Source of the DNA: Kitasatospora albolonga
GTDB lineage: Bacteria > Actinomycetota > Actinomycetes > Streptomycetales > Streptomycetaceae
NCBI GenBank assembly: GCA_002082585.1
Contig: CP020563.1
Span: 6,938,001-7,002,000 of the forward strand
Length of the DNA: 64,000 bases
Reading direction: 5' to 3'
Part shown: positions 15,840-24,779 of the stretch, piece after piece
Layout: every line of letters starts with the position of its first letter
How positions within the stretch are numbered: position 1 is the stretch's first letter
Translations under genes and position numbers: made by a program
Notes under the pieces: model-generated
The model's database searches: none
What the model was told of the DNA's origin: nothing
The model's input: only the letters and a program-made list of their open reading frames with translations

Positions 15840-18038
15840 ATGAACTTCGACCGCGCCCGGTTCCTCGCCGACCTCGACGCCCGGCCCTGGGCCTCCCGCA
15901 CCCACGCCTACGGTAGCGCCGAGGACGTGCCCGACTGTCTGCGTGCCCTCGCCGGGGACGACGACGCGGCGGCCGAGGAGGCGCGGAACGAGCTGTACGG
16001 GAGCATCCTGCACCAGGGCTCGGTGTACGAGGCGTCGGCGGAGGCGGTGCCGTTCCTGGCCCGGATCGCCGCGGCGGGCATCCGTACGGCGGACGTGCTC
16101 CTGCTGATCGGCGGAATAGCCGAGGGCGGCGCGGACCCGTCTCCGGAAGGGGCAGGCGTTCCTCCGGAGCGGGAGAGCGACGAGGTCGCCTGCCGCCGGG
16201 CCGTCGTCGCGCAACTGCCGCTGCTCCTGGCCTCGGTGGGGCACGAGGACCGTGCCGTACGCCAGTCCGCGGCCTGGGCGGCGGGGGTGACGGGAGCGGC
16301 CGGGGCCGACGCCGCCGTGCCGGTGCTCCGTGAGCGGGCGGCCGTCGAGACGGACGCCCTGGTCCGCGCCGAACTCCTTTCGGCTCTGGCCCTGCTGGAC
16401 CCCGAGGGCACCGCACCGGCCGCGACCGGGGCGCTCGGCCCGGACAGCCCGCCGGAGCTGCGGATCGCGGCCGTGCTGGCCTGCGTGGACATCGGACTGC
16501 CCTGGACCCGGGCCCACCACGATGCGGTGCTGGCCCTGCTTCCTCTGGACCGCCTCGTCTCGGACCGGCTCGACCTCTCCCGCAGGGAACCCCTGCACCA
16601 CATCACCGCCACCCTGCTCCTCCGGGACACCGGGGCGGACCGGGAAGCGGTGTTCGCGCTGCTCGATGCCGCGCTGCGCGGCGATGATCCAGATACCCGC
16701 ACCGAGGCGGTGTGGGCGGCCAGGGAGGCGTGCGAGCTCTCCCGCAGCGCGCCCGCGCGGCTGGTTCCCGCGCTGATATCGGCGGTCGCGGCCGACGAGG
16801 CCACGGCCGACGGGGCGGGTGACGCGTCCGGTGCGCTGTCGGCGTTCGGAAAGCTCGGTCCGTGCGGGGGTCCGGCCGCCGCCGACGTGCTGGCGGTACG
16901 CGCGTCGGGCGACGGCGACAGGGCGGACCGTGCCCTCGAAGCGCTGGTCGCCGTCGCTCCCGAACGGGCCGCGCCCCTGCTCGCCCGGGACCTGGAGCGG
17001 CGTCCCCGGGCACTCGGAGCGGCCTGCGGCGGGCCCGCCGGTTCCCTGCCGGTCGTGCCGTACGACCCCGAGCTGCTGGCGGCGGTCCGGAAGCGGCTCG
17101 CCGCCGTGGAGCCCGACGGCCGCGCTCCCTTCCAGCTGGCGGCGCTGCTCACGGAATGGGGGACGGACGCGGCCGACGCCGTTCCCGAACTGCTCGCCGC
17201 GCTACCGGCGTTCCCCGGCCTGCTGCCCAGCGTGCTGGCAGCCGTCCGCCCGCCCGGGCTCCACCCCGAGGTGGCGGACGCGTTGCGGGCGCACACCCGG
17301 ACCGGCCCGGCGGACGACCGGATCGCGGCGGCCCAGGCGCTCCACCGGCTGACCGGGGACCACGGCCCGTTGCTGCCCCTGCTCGCCGAGCGGCTCACCG
17401 CGTGCGCCGGGGGGAGCGGGGACGGGATACGCGAGGCGGCGACGGCCGCCGCCGCGGTCGGGCCCGCCGCCCTGCCGATCGTTCCCGCGCTCCGTGGCGC
17501 GCTCAACGCCCCCGGCCCCCGGCGCACCTTTCCGCAGATGGACGCGGATATCGCCATCGCCACGGCCCTGCACCGCATCACAGGCGACGCGGCGGAGGCG
17601 GTCCCGGTGCTGGCCGGGATTCTCGGCGCCGACGACCTGCGCTGGGGACGCTGGACCCTGATCCGCGCGGCCCGCGCCGCAGAGGGCCTCGGCCCGGCGG
17701 CGCGGCCACTCGTCCCCGTACTGAAGGCGCTGCTCACCGACCCCGAACAGGTACCGGTGGCGGTGCTCGCCCTCCACGCCGTCGCCCGGGAAGAGGTCGA
17801 CACCGGCCGCCTGGCCGGGCTCCTGCTGGACGCGGCAGAGGCGGGCGCCGCCCCGTTCGAGGCCGTGGACGCCGTGGAGGCGCTCGGCGTGGACACGCTG
17901 TCCGAGGAGCACCGGGCACGGCTCACAGAGCTGGGGGAGCGGGATCTGAGAGTGGTGACGTCCGGGGTGGAGGGCACGGTCGAGGCCGCCGACGAACGGC
18001 TGCGCGCCCGGGTGCGCGCGGTGGTCGGGGCCGACTGA
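15840..18038 (+). CDS. HEAT-repeat protein
   Basis: A 732-aa alpha-solenoid. From about residue 100 onward, helical pairs of roughly 30-40 residues recur (for example VLRERAAVETDALVRAELLSALALLD, ALLDAALRGDDPDTRTEAVWAARE, VPVLAGILGADDLRWG), with alternating Ala/Leu patterns and charged turns. The N-terminus MNFDRARFLADLDARPW precedes the repeats. No catalytic motif, signal peptide or membrane segment; likely a cytoplasmic scaffold or protein-binding module of unknown role. The ATG at 15840 is chosen over the in-frame ATG at 15828; neither has a clear ribosome site, so the start is uncertain. Confidence 0.8.
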   Translation: MNFDRARFLADLDARPWASRTHAYGSAEDVPDCLRALAGDDDAAAEEARNELYGSILHQGSVYEASAEAVPFLARIAAAGIRTADVLLLIGGIAEGGADPSPEGAGVPPERESDEVACRRAVVAQLPLLLASVGHEDRAVRQSAAWAAGVTGAAGADAAVPVLRERAAVETDALVRAELLSALALLDPEGTAPAATGALGPDSPPELRIAAVLACVDIGLPWTRAHHDAVLALLPLDRLVSDRLDLSRREPLHHITATLLLRDTGADREAVFALLDAALRGDDPDTRTEAVWAAREACELSRSAPARLVPALISAVAADEATADGAGDASGALSAFGKLGPCGGPAAADVLAVRASGDGDRADRALEALVAVAPERAAPLLARDLERRPRALGAACGGPAGSLPVVPYDPELLAAVRKRLAAVEPDGRAPFQLAALLTEWGTDAADAVPELLAALPAFPGLLPSVLAAVRPPGLHPEVADALRAHTRTGPADDRIAAAQALHRLTGDHGPLLPLLAERLTACAGGSGDGIREAATAAAAVGPAALPIVPALRGALNAPGPRRTFPQMDADIAIATALHRITGDAAEAVPVLAGILGADDLRWGRWTLIRAARAAEGLGPAARPLVPVLKALLTDPEQVPVAVLALHAVAREEVDTGRLAGLLLDAAEAGAAPFEAVDAVEALGVDTLSEEHRARLTELGERDLRVVTSGVEGTVEAADERLRARVRAVVGAD

Positions 18039-18130
18039 CCCCGCGCACCGGTTCCGGCGGCCCGCGGGACGCACTCGACCTCTGCCCTGTCCGAGTGGCG
18101 GGCATGGGGGAACCGCCACGCCGTGCCCTC

Positions 18131-18793
18131 TCAGCTCCCCGGCCGCCAGTCCGGGCGCCGACCGCTGAGGCCGATCACCCGGTCCAGCAGCGGCGCGTCG
18201 TCCGGCACCGGGACGGCCGGCCCGAAGAGGCCCGCGCTGTCCGCGCCGCCAGTGCCGCTCGCGTTGCTCGTGTCGCCAGTGCCGCCGGTGTCGTCCCCGG
18301 CCGGGGCGAGCAGGGCCGCGCAGGAGCGCAGTTCGGCCTCCCCGGCCTCGTACGGCTGCCCGGTCGCCCGGGCCAGGTCCCAGCCGTGGACGACAAGTTC
18401 GTTGAGCGCGACGGCCCCCGCCACCTCACCGGGCAGCTCCACCCCGCCCGCCCGCGTCAGGCCCGTCCAGGCGGCGGGGGAGCGCCAGGCCGCCGCCACC
18501 TCCTCCAGCCGCCGGGGCAGCACCTCGCGCCAGTCGTCGCCGAGAACCGGCAGGGAGGCGTCCGGGGAGAGGGCCGTGCTCGCCCCGAGATCCTTGCGGG
18601 CCGCGTCGCGGAAGGCGGCGGCCAGCCCGGCGAGATGGCCGAGCAACTCCCGTACGGCGTAGTCGGGACAGGGCGTGGGGCCGCCCAGCCGGTCGTCGTC
18701 GATCGCAGCGAGCAGCCCCGCGACCCGCCGGGCGGCCGGCTCCAGATCGAGGGCGGGAGCGGGCGGGGAGGCGGATGCGCTGTTGGCGTTCAT
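18131..18793 (-). CDS. TIGR03086-like maleylpyruvate isomerase/DinB-family protein
   Basis: A 220-aa protein with the pattern of mycothiol-dependent maleylpyruvate isomerase-type proteins: PTPCPDYAVRELLGHLAGLAAAFRDAA (about 39-66) and LNELVVHGWDLARATGQPY (about 130-150). In this family the helical bundle has histidines that bind a metal (HLAG and HGWD here). Enzymatic activity is unknown for the subgroup. A Gly/Ser/Thr-rich stretch (GGTGDTSNASGTGG) interrupts the C-terminal part. Start ATG at 18793 with a weak GGAACGG site; divergent from an FN3 lipoprotein gene. Confidence 0.8.
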   Translation of the reverse strand: MNANSASASPPAPALDLEPAARRVAGLLAAIDDDRLGGPTPCPDYAVRELLGHLAGLAAAFRDAARKDLGASTALSPDASLPVLGDDWREVLPRRLEEVAAAWRSPAAWTGLTRAGGVELPGEVAGAVALNELVVHGWDLARATGQPYEAGEAELRSCAALLAPAGDDTGGTGDTSNASGTGGADSAGLFGPAVPVPDDAPLLDRVIGLSGRRPDWRPGS

Positions 18794-18970
18794 ACAGGGC
18801 AGACCGTTCCGCCGCCGAGAACTCATCGGCCCGGGTCGAGCTGCCCGGTCCGCCCGGTGCGCGGCGCACACCACCACATAGCGGAAGGTTCCTCTCCGTC
18901 CTCTTGTCGGCAACCCCCACGCCATGTCATACAGGTCTGGACCATTGCTGTCCGGATGGAAGGCACCACC

Positions 18971-19951
18971 GTGCAACGCCCCCACATATCCACCGCGTTG
19001 GCCTGTTCCGCCGCCCTGCTCCTCGCCCCCCTCCTCACTGCCTGCGGCGGTACCGCCGAAGCCGACACGCAGCCCCCCAGCACCCCGAAAGGCGTGACCG
19101 CGCAGGCCAGCAGCTCCACCTCGGTGCATGTCATGTGGGAGGCAGCCTCCGACAACAAGGCGGTCGCCGGTTACGAGGTCTACCGGGGGAAGGCCAAGGT
19201 CAAGAGCGTTCCGGCGACCAAGAACATGATCGACGTCGACGGGCTGAAGGCTTCCACGGACTACACCTTCACCGTCCGGTCCAAGGACGCCGCCGGGAAC
19301 CTCTCCGAACCCAGCAAGGCCGTCCCGGTCACCACCCAGGCCACCCCCGCCAAGGACGACGAGCCCCCCACCGCCCCGACGAAGCTGACCGGCACCGCCG
19401 ACGGAAGCCGGGCCGCCACCCTCAGCTGGGGCACGTCCACGGACGACGTCGGCGTCACCTCGTACGACATCTACCAGGAGGACTCCCGTATCCACAGCGT
19501 GCCGGCCACGGAGACGACGGCGAAGCTCACGGGGCTGCGCCCGGGGACCGTCTACACGTTCACCGTCCGGGCCCGGGACGCCTCCGACAAGTCCTCCCCC
19601 GACAGCAACGCGCTCGACCTCACCACCGAGTCCGCCCCCGGCGCCCCCGAGAACACCGCCCCCACCGGCCTGCGCGCCGAGATCGGCAAGGAAGGCGCCG
19701 ACTTCACGGTCGACCTGTCCTGGGACCAGCCCGAGACGGGCGGGGTCATCCCCGCCTACCAGCTCCACCTGAACGGCAAGCTGACCACCACCATCGTCTG
19801 GGGCGGCACACCGCCGAAGGGCCGGGCCAGCTACCGGCTGACCCTCGCCGACCCGCCCGGCACCCGCTACTCGGTGAAGCTCCGGGCCAAGCTCCCGGAC
19901 GGCAAGTGGGGCGACTTCTCGGCCCAGCCCACGATCGTCCTGAAGGACTGA
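18971..19951 (+). CDS. Lipoprotein with three fibronectin type III domains
   Basis: A 326-aa exported protein. A lipobox, LLTAC (cysteine 25), ends a short signal peptide, so the mature protein should be membrane-anchored. Three FN3 domains follow at about 38-127, 135-222 and 232-325, each with the VMWEAASDN / YEVYRG / YTFTVRSKDAAGN pattern; the third is more divergent. FN3 modules are common in Streptomyces extracellular glycosidases, but no catalytic domain is present here, so this is probably a surface adhesive or carbohydrate-proximal protein. The GTG at 18971 is preferred over the ATG at 18956 because GGAAGG lies 7 nt before it. Confidence 0.85.
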   Translation: MQRPHISTALACSAALLLAPLLTACGGTAEADTQPPSTPKGVTAQASSSTSVHVMWEAASDNKAVAGYEVYRGKAKVKSVPATKNMIDVDGLKASTDYTFTVRSKDAAGNLSEPSKAVPVTTQATPAKDDEPPTAPTKLTGTADGSRAATLSWGTSTDDVGVTSYDIYQEDSRIHSVPATETTAKLTGLRPGTVYTFTVRARDASDKSSPDSNALDLTTESAPGAPENTAPTGLRAEIGKEGADFTVDLSWDQPETGGVIPAYQLHLNGKLTTTIVWGGTPPKGRASYRLTLADPPGTRYSVKLRAKLPDGKWGDFSAQPTIVLKD

Positions 19952-19988
19952 CGCCCGCCGTCGCCTTCCCCCGGTTATCCGCCCGGGC

Positions 19989-20031
19989 CCGTGCGGCAGG
20001 CCCACGACCTCCTCGTGGGCCTGCCGCACGG
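19989..20031. terminator. Perfect 19-bp hairpin between convergent genes
   Basis: Bases 19989-20007 and 20013-20031 are exact complements around a 5-nt loop, between the FN3 gene and the convergent DUF2075 gene. It can act in both directions. Confidence 0.85.
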
Positions 20032-20113
20032 CACGTCCGAGGCTGTCGGGGCCGCCCGCCCTCGTACAACCCGTCCGGGGTCCCGCTCGCCGCACTCCCC
20101 GGGCCGGCCCGGG

Positions 20114-22051
20114 TCAATGCCTGACTGCTGGGTTCCGGCCTTCCGAAGCTCCGTCCAGTGCCTCGGCGGAGACAGCGTGTTCCGCTGCCCGCTGTTCTCC
20201 TGAAATGAGCTCACGGAGCTTGTCCCGGGTCTGAGCGTCCGTCGAATAGATCACCGTGCCGATCATTCCGCGGGTCAGAAGCACCTTGTACGTGTTGCGG
20301 ATCAGCAGGTCGACCTCCTCGTCCGGGGTGGACCTCTTGAAGACCGGGTCCTCCGACTGGGCCCGGTCCGTCTCCCATCGGCCGTTCCGCCAGACGAGGT
20401 CCGGCCCGATGATGACGCCGCTCCAGTCGTACTCGAAGCCTTGCGCCGTGTACACGCAGCCGACCTGACCGAACCCGGCCGGATCGGTGGCCCAGAGCGC
20501 GGAGGGCGGCGCCCCGGCGACGCTCCGGTCACCGAACACGTTCCACGGCCTTTCCCAGTCCCCGATGACCACGTCGGCGGGGAGCGCCTGACCGGGGGGC
20601 GTCTCCTTGGTCCACTTCCAGCAGTACCCCGCGGACATCCGGGCGCCATAGCCGAGTGCGCGTTTGCCGTCCAGGAAACTCTCCATCTCCGCGGGAGTCT
20701 CGGCCACCATGAGCTGCATCCGGTCGTCCGGCTGCCAGTCGACGGGCCCGCCCGGATCGAGGCCCAGCAGGCGCAGTACCCAGCGGAGGTAGGCATCGCT
20801 GCCGCCGCACCGGAACTGGCTGTCCAGATGGATGACGGTGCAGGCCAGCCCCTTGGCCTCGGCGGCCTGCCTGATCTGGCTCACATTGCCCATCTCTCCC
20901 GGCCGCACTATCTGGTGCTCGTCGAGGAGGAAGACGGGGACGCGTGCGGCGTCGATCAGTTCATCGACCTGGGGCCGGTCGCTGCGGTGCGCGGCGGGGG
21001 TGTAGCGGTTCGCGGAGGTCTTCCGCATGCGGTGGGCCTCGTCGCAGATGATGACATCGAGGGCGTTGCGTTCAGCGGTCATGAAGCTGTTGAAATACTT
21101 GAAGAGGTCTTGGACCTCTCTCTTCCGCGCGCCCGCGACTTTCCTCATCGTCTTGGTGAACGACTGGGACCCCGTAGCGTGCAGAGCGGTGCGGCCCTGC
21201 CGGTAGAGCTCGCCCAGCAGCGAGAGAGCGATGACGCTCTTTCCCGTTCCGGGCCCACCGGCCACAACGATCACTTCCTTGCGGTCCGCCTGGGCAGCCC
21301 GCCTGACGGCCCCCATGACGGATTCGTAGGCGACGCGCTGTTCATCCAGAAGCACGAACTGTTCCCGGTCGCGGACCTCGTCGGCGGCCACGGCCATGAG
21401 CTGCTTCGACGGTCCGACCTTTCCGGCCAGCAATTCGTCCGCGGCGGCTGCTCCGTTGACCGGAGCGAGCCGCTGTTCCAGGAAGCGGATGAACTCTCCG
21501 CGGCGCTCCTCGCTGAAAAGGGAGCCCCTTTCGCTCAGCCCCACCTCGGTCAGGCCGGCGATGCCGAACTCCGTCGCGTTGTGGAGGTAGGCCACGCCGG
21601 ACACCCGTTGGGGGTGGTTCGCCAGTGCTCCGTTGAAAGCGACGAGGTAGTCACAGTAGCCGCGTACCTGCTCGATCGGATTGAGTACCGGATTGCTGTA
21701 CGCATCGACCCGGCACAGCGAGGGCTCACCCTCCTCCGGCGTGGCTTGGCTCCATTGCTTGAGCTCGACGACCACATAGGACGGTTCACCGGTCTTGGGG
21801 TGCACCCCGGCCAGCACGACATCCGCTCGTTTGCTCGTCAGGGGCAGACCGTATTCGAGGAGAGCGGTGACTTCGCCGAGACCGGCCTCCAGCAGCACGT
21901 TCATGAGAGCCGGAAGGCTCCGTTCCCAGGAGCGGGCCTCGGATACGCTCGGCCGGTAACCGTGCTCCTGGACGAACCGGTCGGCAAGCCGCAGGAAAAG
22001 GCCGCCGCTCAGGGCCTGAGCGGCAACCGCGGAGACGGAGTCACGAATCAA
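20114..22051 (-). CDS. RecB-like nuclease fused to DUF2075 helicase domain
   Basis: A 645-aa protein. The N-terminal 200 residues show a PD-(D/E)XK core: D77 (KRADVVLAG), E96-L97-K98 (VVVELKQW), and Q128-x3-Y132 (EQVRGYCDY), the last typical of RecB-type nucleases. Residues 240-620 form a DUF2075/SF1-like ATPase: Walker A GGPGTGKS at 265-272, Walker B DVIICDEAH at 332-340, FLLDEHQ, VYTAQGFEYDWSGVIIG and LLTRGMIGTVIY. Such a nuclease-helicase could act in DNA repair or phage defence. TTG start at 22051 with GGGAG 6 nt upstream. Base composition is visibly lower in GC than the neighbours, suggesting acquisition by transfer. Confidence 0.85.
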   Translation of the reverse strand: MIRDSVSAVAAQALSGGLFLRLADRFVQEHGYRPSVSEARSWERSLPALMNVLLEAGLGEVTALLEYGLPLTSKRADVVLAGVHPKTGEPSYVVVELKQWSQATPEEGEPSLCRVDAYSNPVLNPIEQVRGYCDYLVAFNGALANHPQRVSGVAYLHNATEFGIAGLTEVGLSERGSLFSEERRGEFIRFLEQRLAPVNGAAAADELLAGKVGPSKQLMAVAADEVRDREQFVLLDEQRVAYESVMGAVRRAAQADRKEVIVVAGGPGTGKSVIALSLLGELYRQGRTALHATGSQSFTKTMRKVAGARKREVQDLFKYFNSFMTAERNALDVIICDEAHRMRKTSANRYTPAAHRSDRPQVDELIDAARVPVFLLDEHQIVRPGEMGNVSQIRQAAEAKGLACTVIHLDSQFRCGGSDAYLRWVLRLLGLDPGGPVDWQPDDRMQLMVAETPAEMESFLDGKRALGYGARMSAGYCWKWTKETPPGQALPADVVIGDWERPWNVFGDRSVAGAPPSALWATDPAGFGQVGCVYTAQGFEYDWSGVIIGPDLVWRNGRWETDRAQSEDPVFKRSTPDEEVDLLIRNTYKVLLTRGMIGTVIYSTDAQTRDKLRELISGEQRAAEHAVSAEALDGASEGRNPAVRH

Positions 22052-22160
22052 GGCAGGCTCCCGGGCAGCACGGTATGAGGTGTGCGGGTGGGGGCGTGTC
22101 CTCGTGAGGAAGTCCGGCGGGCCGCGAAGTCGACGGGCAGAACACTATCTCTTTCGGCAT
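22041..22160 (-). CDS. Possible 39-aa leader ORF before DUF2075 gene
   Basis: An ATG at 22160 has AAGGA 8 nt upstream and opens a 39-codon frame (begins MPKEIVFCPSTSRP, Cys-rich end) that stops 11 bases inside the DUF2075 coding sequence. It could couple translation to the TTG start. No homology recognised; it may be chance. Confidence 0.3.
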   Translation of the reverse strand: MPKEIVFCPSTSRPAGLPHEDTPPPAHLIPCCPGACLDS

Positions 22161-22222
22161 GGGGCAATCCTTGGGGGAACCCGCGCGTGGGAACCGTCTC
22201 CCGGCACCGGCGCAGGGGCGAC

Positions 22223-22426
22223 CTACTTGCGGCGGAGCGGGAAGGTGAACAGCGTGCGCAGCACCATCACGTACTGCTTGAGGATTTTGGGGCGATCCGC
22301 CGAACTGGTGTCGGCCAGAGCGCGTTTGGCGATGTAGCAGGCCGTGGCACACGCCACGATGAAGCAGGCCGTCAATGAGGTGGGCACCGAGATGGCCACG
22401 ACGGACCCGACGGAAGAGAACAGCAC
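22223..22426 (-). CDS. Small hydrophobic protein, unknown function
   Basis: A 67-aa ORF with GTG start at 22426 and AAGGA 7 nt upstream. Residues about 5-35 (SVGSVVAISVPTSLTACFIV continuing ACATACYIAK) form one membrane segment; the tail reads ADTSSADRPKILKQYVMVLRTLF. The 'DRP.IL' helix after a TM segment resembles small membrane proteins I recall from other streptomycetes. It is the gene directly upstream of the nuclease-helicase and co-oriented, so the two might be cotranscribed. It shares the lower GC of the island. Confidence 0.55.
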   Translation of the reverse strand: MLFSSVGSVVAISVPTSLTACFIVACATACYIAKRALADTSSADRPKILKQYVMVLRTLFTFPLRRK

Positions 22427-22709
22427 GAAGACATCCTTAGGGAGAGGATGCCGGAATATCCGAAGGAGTAACGTTTCTCCTGATTCCGGCCACAGCGTGT
22501 GAGGTGTGACTGTGGCTGGTCAGATGAGCTGAGGGGTGCTGAGTTCCCTCGAGGGCGGCAAGGTCGCGCGAGAGGAAAGTAGATGAGGGGGCGGCGTCTG
22601 CGACAGAGGGCAGGCGGCACAGGCCATGGGCGCGATCACGCGTATTTCCTTACGGTTTGGAGGGCATGGTCAACATTCGACAGCCCGGTGGGTTCCGTAA
22701 TAGCCCACA

Positions 22710-22755
22710 AACGATAGCACACATCGTTAGGCCCTGGCCAGAGCCTAACGATGTG
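22710..22755. repeat. Triple AACGAT/ATCGTT inverted repeat
   Basis: CACATCGTTAGGC (22720-22732) pairs exactly with GCCTAACGATGTG (22743-22755), loop 10 nt. A further AACGAT at 22710-22715 forms an alternative palindrome, AACGAT-N7-ATCGTT, with the left arm. The low GC of the stem sets it apart from the surrounding terminators. Confidence 0.6.
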
Positions 22756-22812
22756 CGGCGTGACGGGCCGGGTCCGCTTTCGCGAGTTCGGCAAATGTGC
22801 TCGGTGGAATGC

Positions 22813-22849
22813 CCCGGCCCCCGGTGCTGTGCGGTAACCGGGGGCCGGG
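22813..22849 (-). terminator. Perfect 13-bp hairpin after malate synthase
   Basis: CCCGGCCCCCGGT (22813-22825) pairs exactly with 22837-22849 around an 11-nt loop, 20 bp past the aceB stop. Confidence 0.8.
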
Positions 22850-22869
22850 CGGTGCTTCGTTCACATGGG

Positions 22870-24489
22870 TCAGCGCAGCTGCTCGTACGCGGGCAGCGTC
22901 AGGAAGTCCGCATAGTCCTGGTCCAGGGAGACCTGGAGCAGGAGGTCGTGGGCCTGCTGCCACTTGCCCGCGGTGAAGGTCTCCTCGCCGATCTCCGCGC
23001 GGATCGCGGCCAGTTCCTCGGCGGCGACCTTGCGGGCCAGCTCCGCGGTGGCGTGCTCGCCGTTCTCGAAGACCACGTCCGCGTTGATCCACTGCCAGAT
23101 CTGGGAGCGGGAGATCTCGGCGGTGGCCGCGTCCTCCATCAGGTTGAAGATGGCGACCGCGCCCAGGCCCCGCAGCCAGGCTTCGATGTAGCGGATGCCG
23201 ACCGCGACGGCGTTGCGCAGGCCCTCGTACGTGGGCTTGGCGTCCAGGGTGTCGATGGCGATCAGGTCGCCCGCCGCCACCGAGACGTCCTCGCGGAGGC
23301 GGTCCTTCTGGTTGGGCTTCTCGCCGAGGACCGCGTCGAAGGAGGCCAGGGCGATCGGGACCAGGTCGGGGTGGGCGACCCAGGAGCCGTCGAAGCCGTC
23401 GTTCGCCTCGCGGTCCTTGTCGGCCTTGACCTTCTCGAAGGCCACCTTGTTGACCTCGGCGTCGCGGCGCGAGGGGATGAAGGCCGCCATGCCGCCGATC
23501 GCGTGCGCGCCGCGCTTGTGGCAGGTGCGGACCAGGAGTTCGGTGTACGCCCGCATGAACGGGGCCGTCATCGTCACCGCGTTGCGGTCCGGCAGGACGA
23601 ACTTGGCGCCGCCGTCACGGAAGTTCTTGACGATGGAGAACAGGTAGTCCCAGCGGCCGGCGTTCAGCCCGGAGGCGTGGTCGCGCAGCTCGTAGAGGAT
23701 CTCCTCCATCTCGTACGCGGCGGTGATCGTCTCGATCAGGACCGTCGCGCGGACCGTGCCCTGCGGGATGCCGACGTAGTCCTGGGCGAAGACGAAGATG
23801 TCGTTCCAGAGGCGGGCCTCCAGGTGCGACTCCGTCTTCGGCAGGTAGAAGTAGGGGCCCTTGCCGAGGTCGATCAGACGCTGGGCGTTGTGGAAGAAGT
23901 AGAGGCCGAAGTCGACCAGCGCGCCGGGCACCGGGACGCCGTCCAGCTGGAGGTGGCGCTCGTCCAGGTGCCAGCCGCGCGGACGGGTGACGACGGTGGC
24001 GAGCTCGTCGGCGGGCTTCAGCGCGTACGACTTGCCCGACTTCGGGTCGGTGAAGTCGATGCGGCGCTCGTAGGCGTCGGTCAGGTTGAGCTGGCCGAGG
24101 ATCACGTTCTCCCAGGTGGGAGCGGAGGCGTCCTCGAAGTCGGCGAGCCAGATGCGGGCGCCCGAGTTGAGCGCGTTGATCGTCATCTTGCGGTCGGTCG
24201 GACCGGTGATCTCCACCCGGCGGTCGTTCAGCGCGGCCGGGGCCGGGGCGACCTTCCAGGAGTCGTCCGCGCGGACCGCCGCCGTCTCGGGCAGGAAGTC
24301 CAGCGTGGAGGTACGGGCGATCTCGGCGCGGCGCTCGGTGCGCCGGGCGAGCAGCTCATTGCGGCGCGGCGTGAACTGCCGGTGCAGCTCGGCCACGAAC
24401 GCGAGGGCCGCGTCGGTCAGGACCTCTTCCTGCCGGGGCAGGGGCTCGGCATCGACGATGGCCAGCGTGGACGGCGCTGGTGCGGACAT
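22870..24489 (-). CDS. aceB: Malate synthase A
   Basis: A 539-aa enzyme condensing glyoxylate with acetyl-CoA to malate. The family signature RDHASGLNAGRWDYLF is at 269-284, TRPRGWHL supplies the catalytic arginine near 171, and LADFEDASAPTW and LIETITAAYEMEEI are conserved. The length matches form A. ATG at 24489 with AAGGAG 9 nt upstream. The promoter carries an AllR-type operator, which ties it to disposal of glyoxylate released by allantoin breakdown rather than only to the acetate glyoxylate shunt; no isocitrate lyase gene is in the window. Confidence 0.97.
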   Translation of the reverse strand: MSAPAPSTLAIVDAEPLPRQEEVLTDAALAFVAELHRQFTPRRNELLARRTERRAEIARTSTLDFLPETAAVRADDSWKVAPAPAALNDRRVEITGPTDRKMTINALNSGARIWLADFEDASAPTWENVILGQLNLTDAYERRIDFTDPKSGKSYALKPADELATVVTRPRGWHLDERHLQLDGVPVPGALVDFGLYFFHNAQRLIDLGKGPYFYLPKTESHLEARLWNDIFVFAQDYVGIPQGTVRATVLIETITAAYEMEEILYELRDHASGLNAGRWDYLFSIVKNFRDGGAKFVLPDRNAVTMTAPFMRAYTELLVRTCHKRGAHAIGGMAAFIPSRRDAEVNKVAFEKVKADKDREANDGFDGSWVAHPDLVPIALASFDAVLGEKPNQKDRLREDVSVAAGDLIAIDTLDAKPTYEGLRNAVAVGIRYIEAWLRGLGAVAIFNLMEDAATAEISRSQIWQWINADVVFENGEHATAELARKVAAEELAAIRAEIGEETFTAGKWQQAHDLLLQVSLDQDYADFLTLPAYEQLR

Positions 24490-24618
24490 GAGCTGTCACT
24501 CCTTCAGCGGGCGGCGGCGTCTCATGGCCGCCGGGTCGCCTGAGACGGCACGGCGTGCCATGGCTCCGAGATACGGCCGTGGGTGCCGTCTGAGGTTCAG
24601 AGGGCTTCTGACCAGTGG

Positions 24619-24659
24619 ATAGTAGTTTCCTCATGGTGGAAGTTCAATGGTTTGTTGAT
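24619..24659 (-). promoter_or_regulatory. AllR-type operator and promoter of malate synthase
   Basis: On the minus strand ATCAAC-AAACC-ATTGAA (24659-24643) runs into the -35 TTGAAC (24647-24642), followed after exactly 17 bp by TACTAT (24624-24619). This is the clearest promoter in the window and leaves a leader of about 120 nt. Confidence 0.75.
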
Positions 24660-24779
24660 GTCGAGATTCTCCGGGTCGACAGAAACGGGCCGATGGCGGC
24701 GCAGCGTGCCAGGGTGGCCACGGAGGGTTCGCGAAGGCTCGTGAGACCCCGCCGGGGCCACCCCGGCAGCCCGTCGAGG

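Larger units (their letters stand above)
22427..22869. other. 443-bp lower-GC intergenic region
   Basis: Holds the presumed promoter of the small hydrophobic protein gene, a 13-bp inverted repeat with a third half-copy (22710-22755), and the malate synthase terminator (22813-22849). GGAG-N8-CTCC near 22464 is a possible short operator. No further ORF with a ribosome site was found. Confidence 0.55.

Noticed and set aside
22041..22755. tRNA gene or clear attachment site next to the nuclease-helicase island
   Set aside because: No cloverleaf or CCA-type 3' end was found, and no direct repeat flanks the island on both sides as far as could be seen.
23000..24489. Isocitrate lyase or ureidoglycolate lyase near malate synthase
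   Set aside because: No matching motifs were found anywhere in the window; these steps must be encoded elsewhere.
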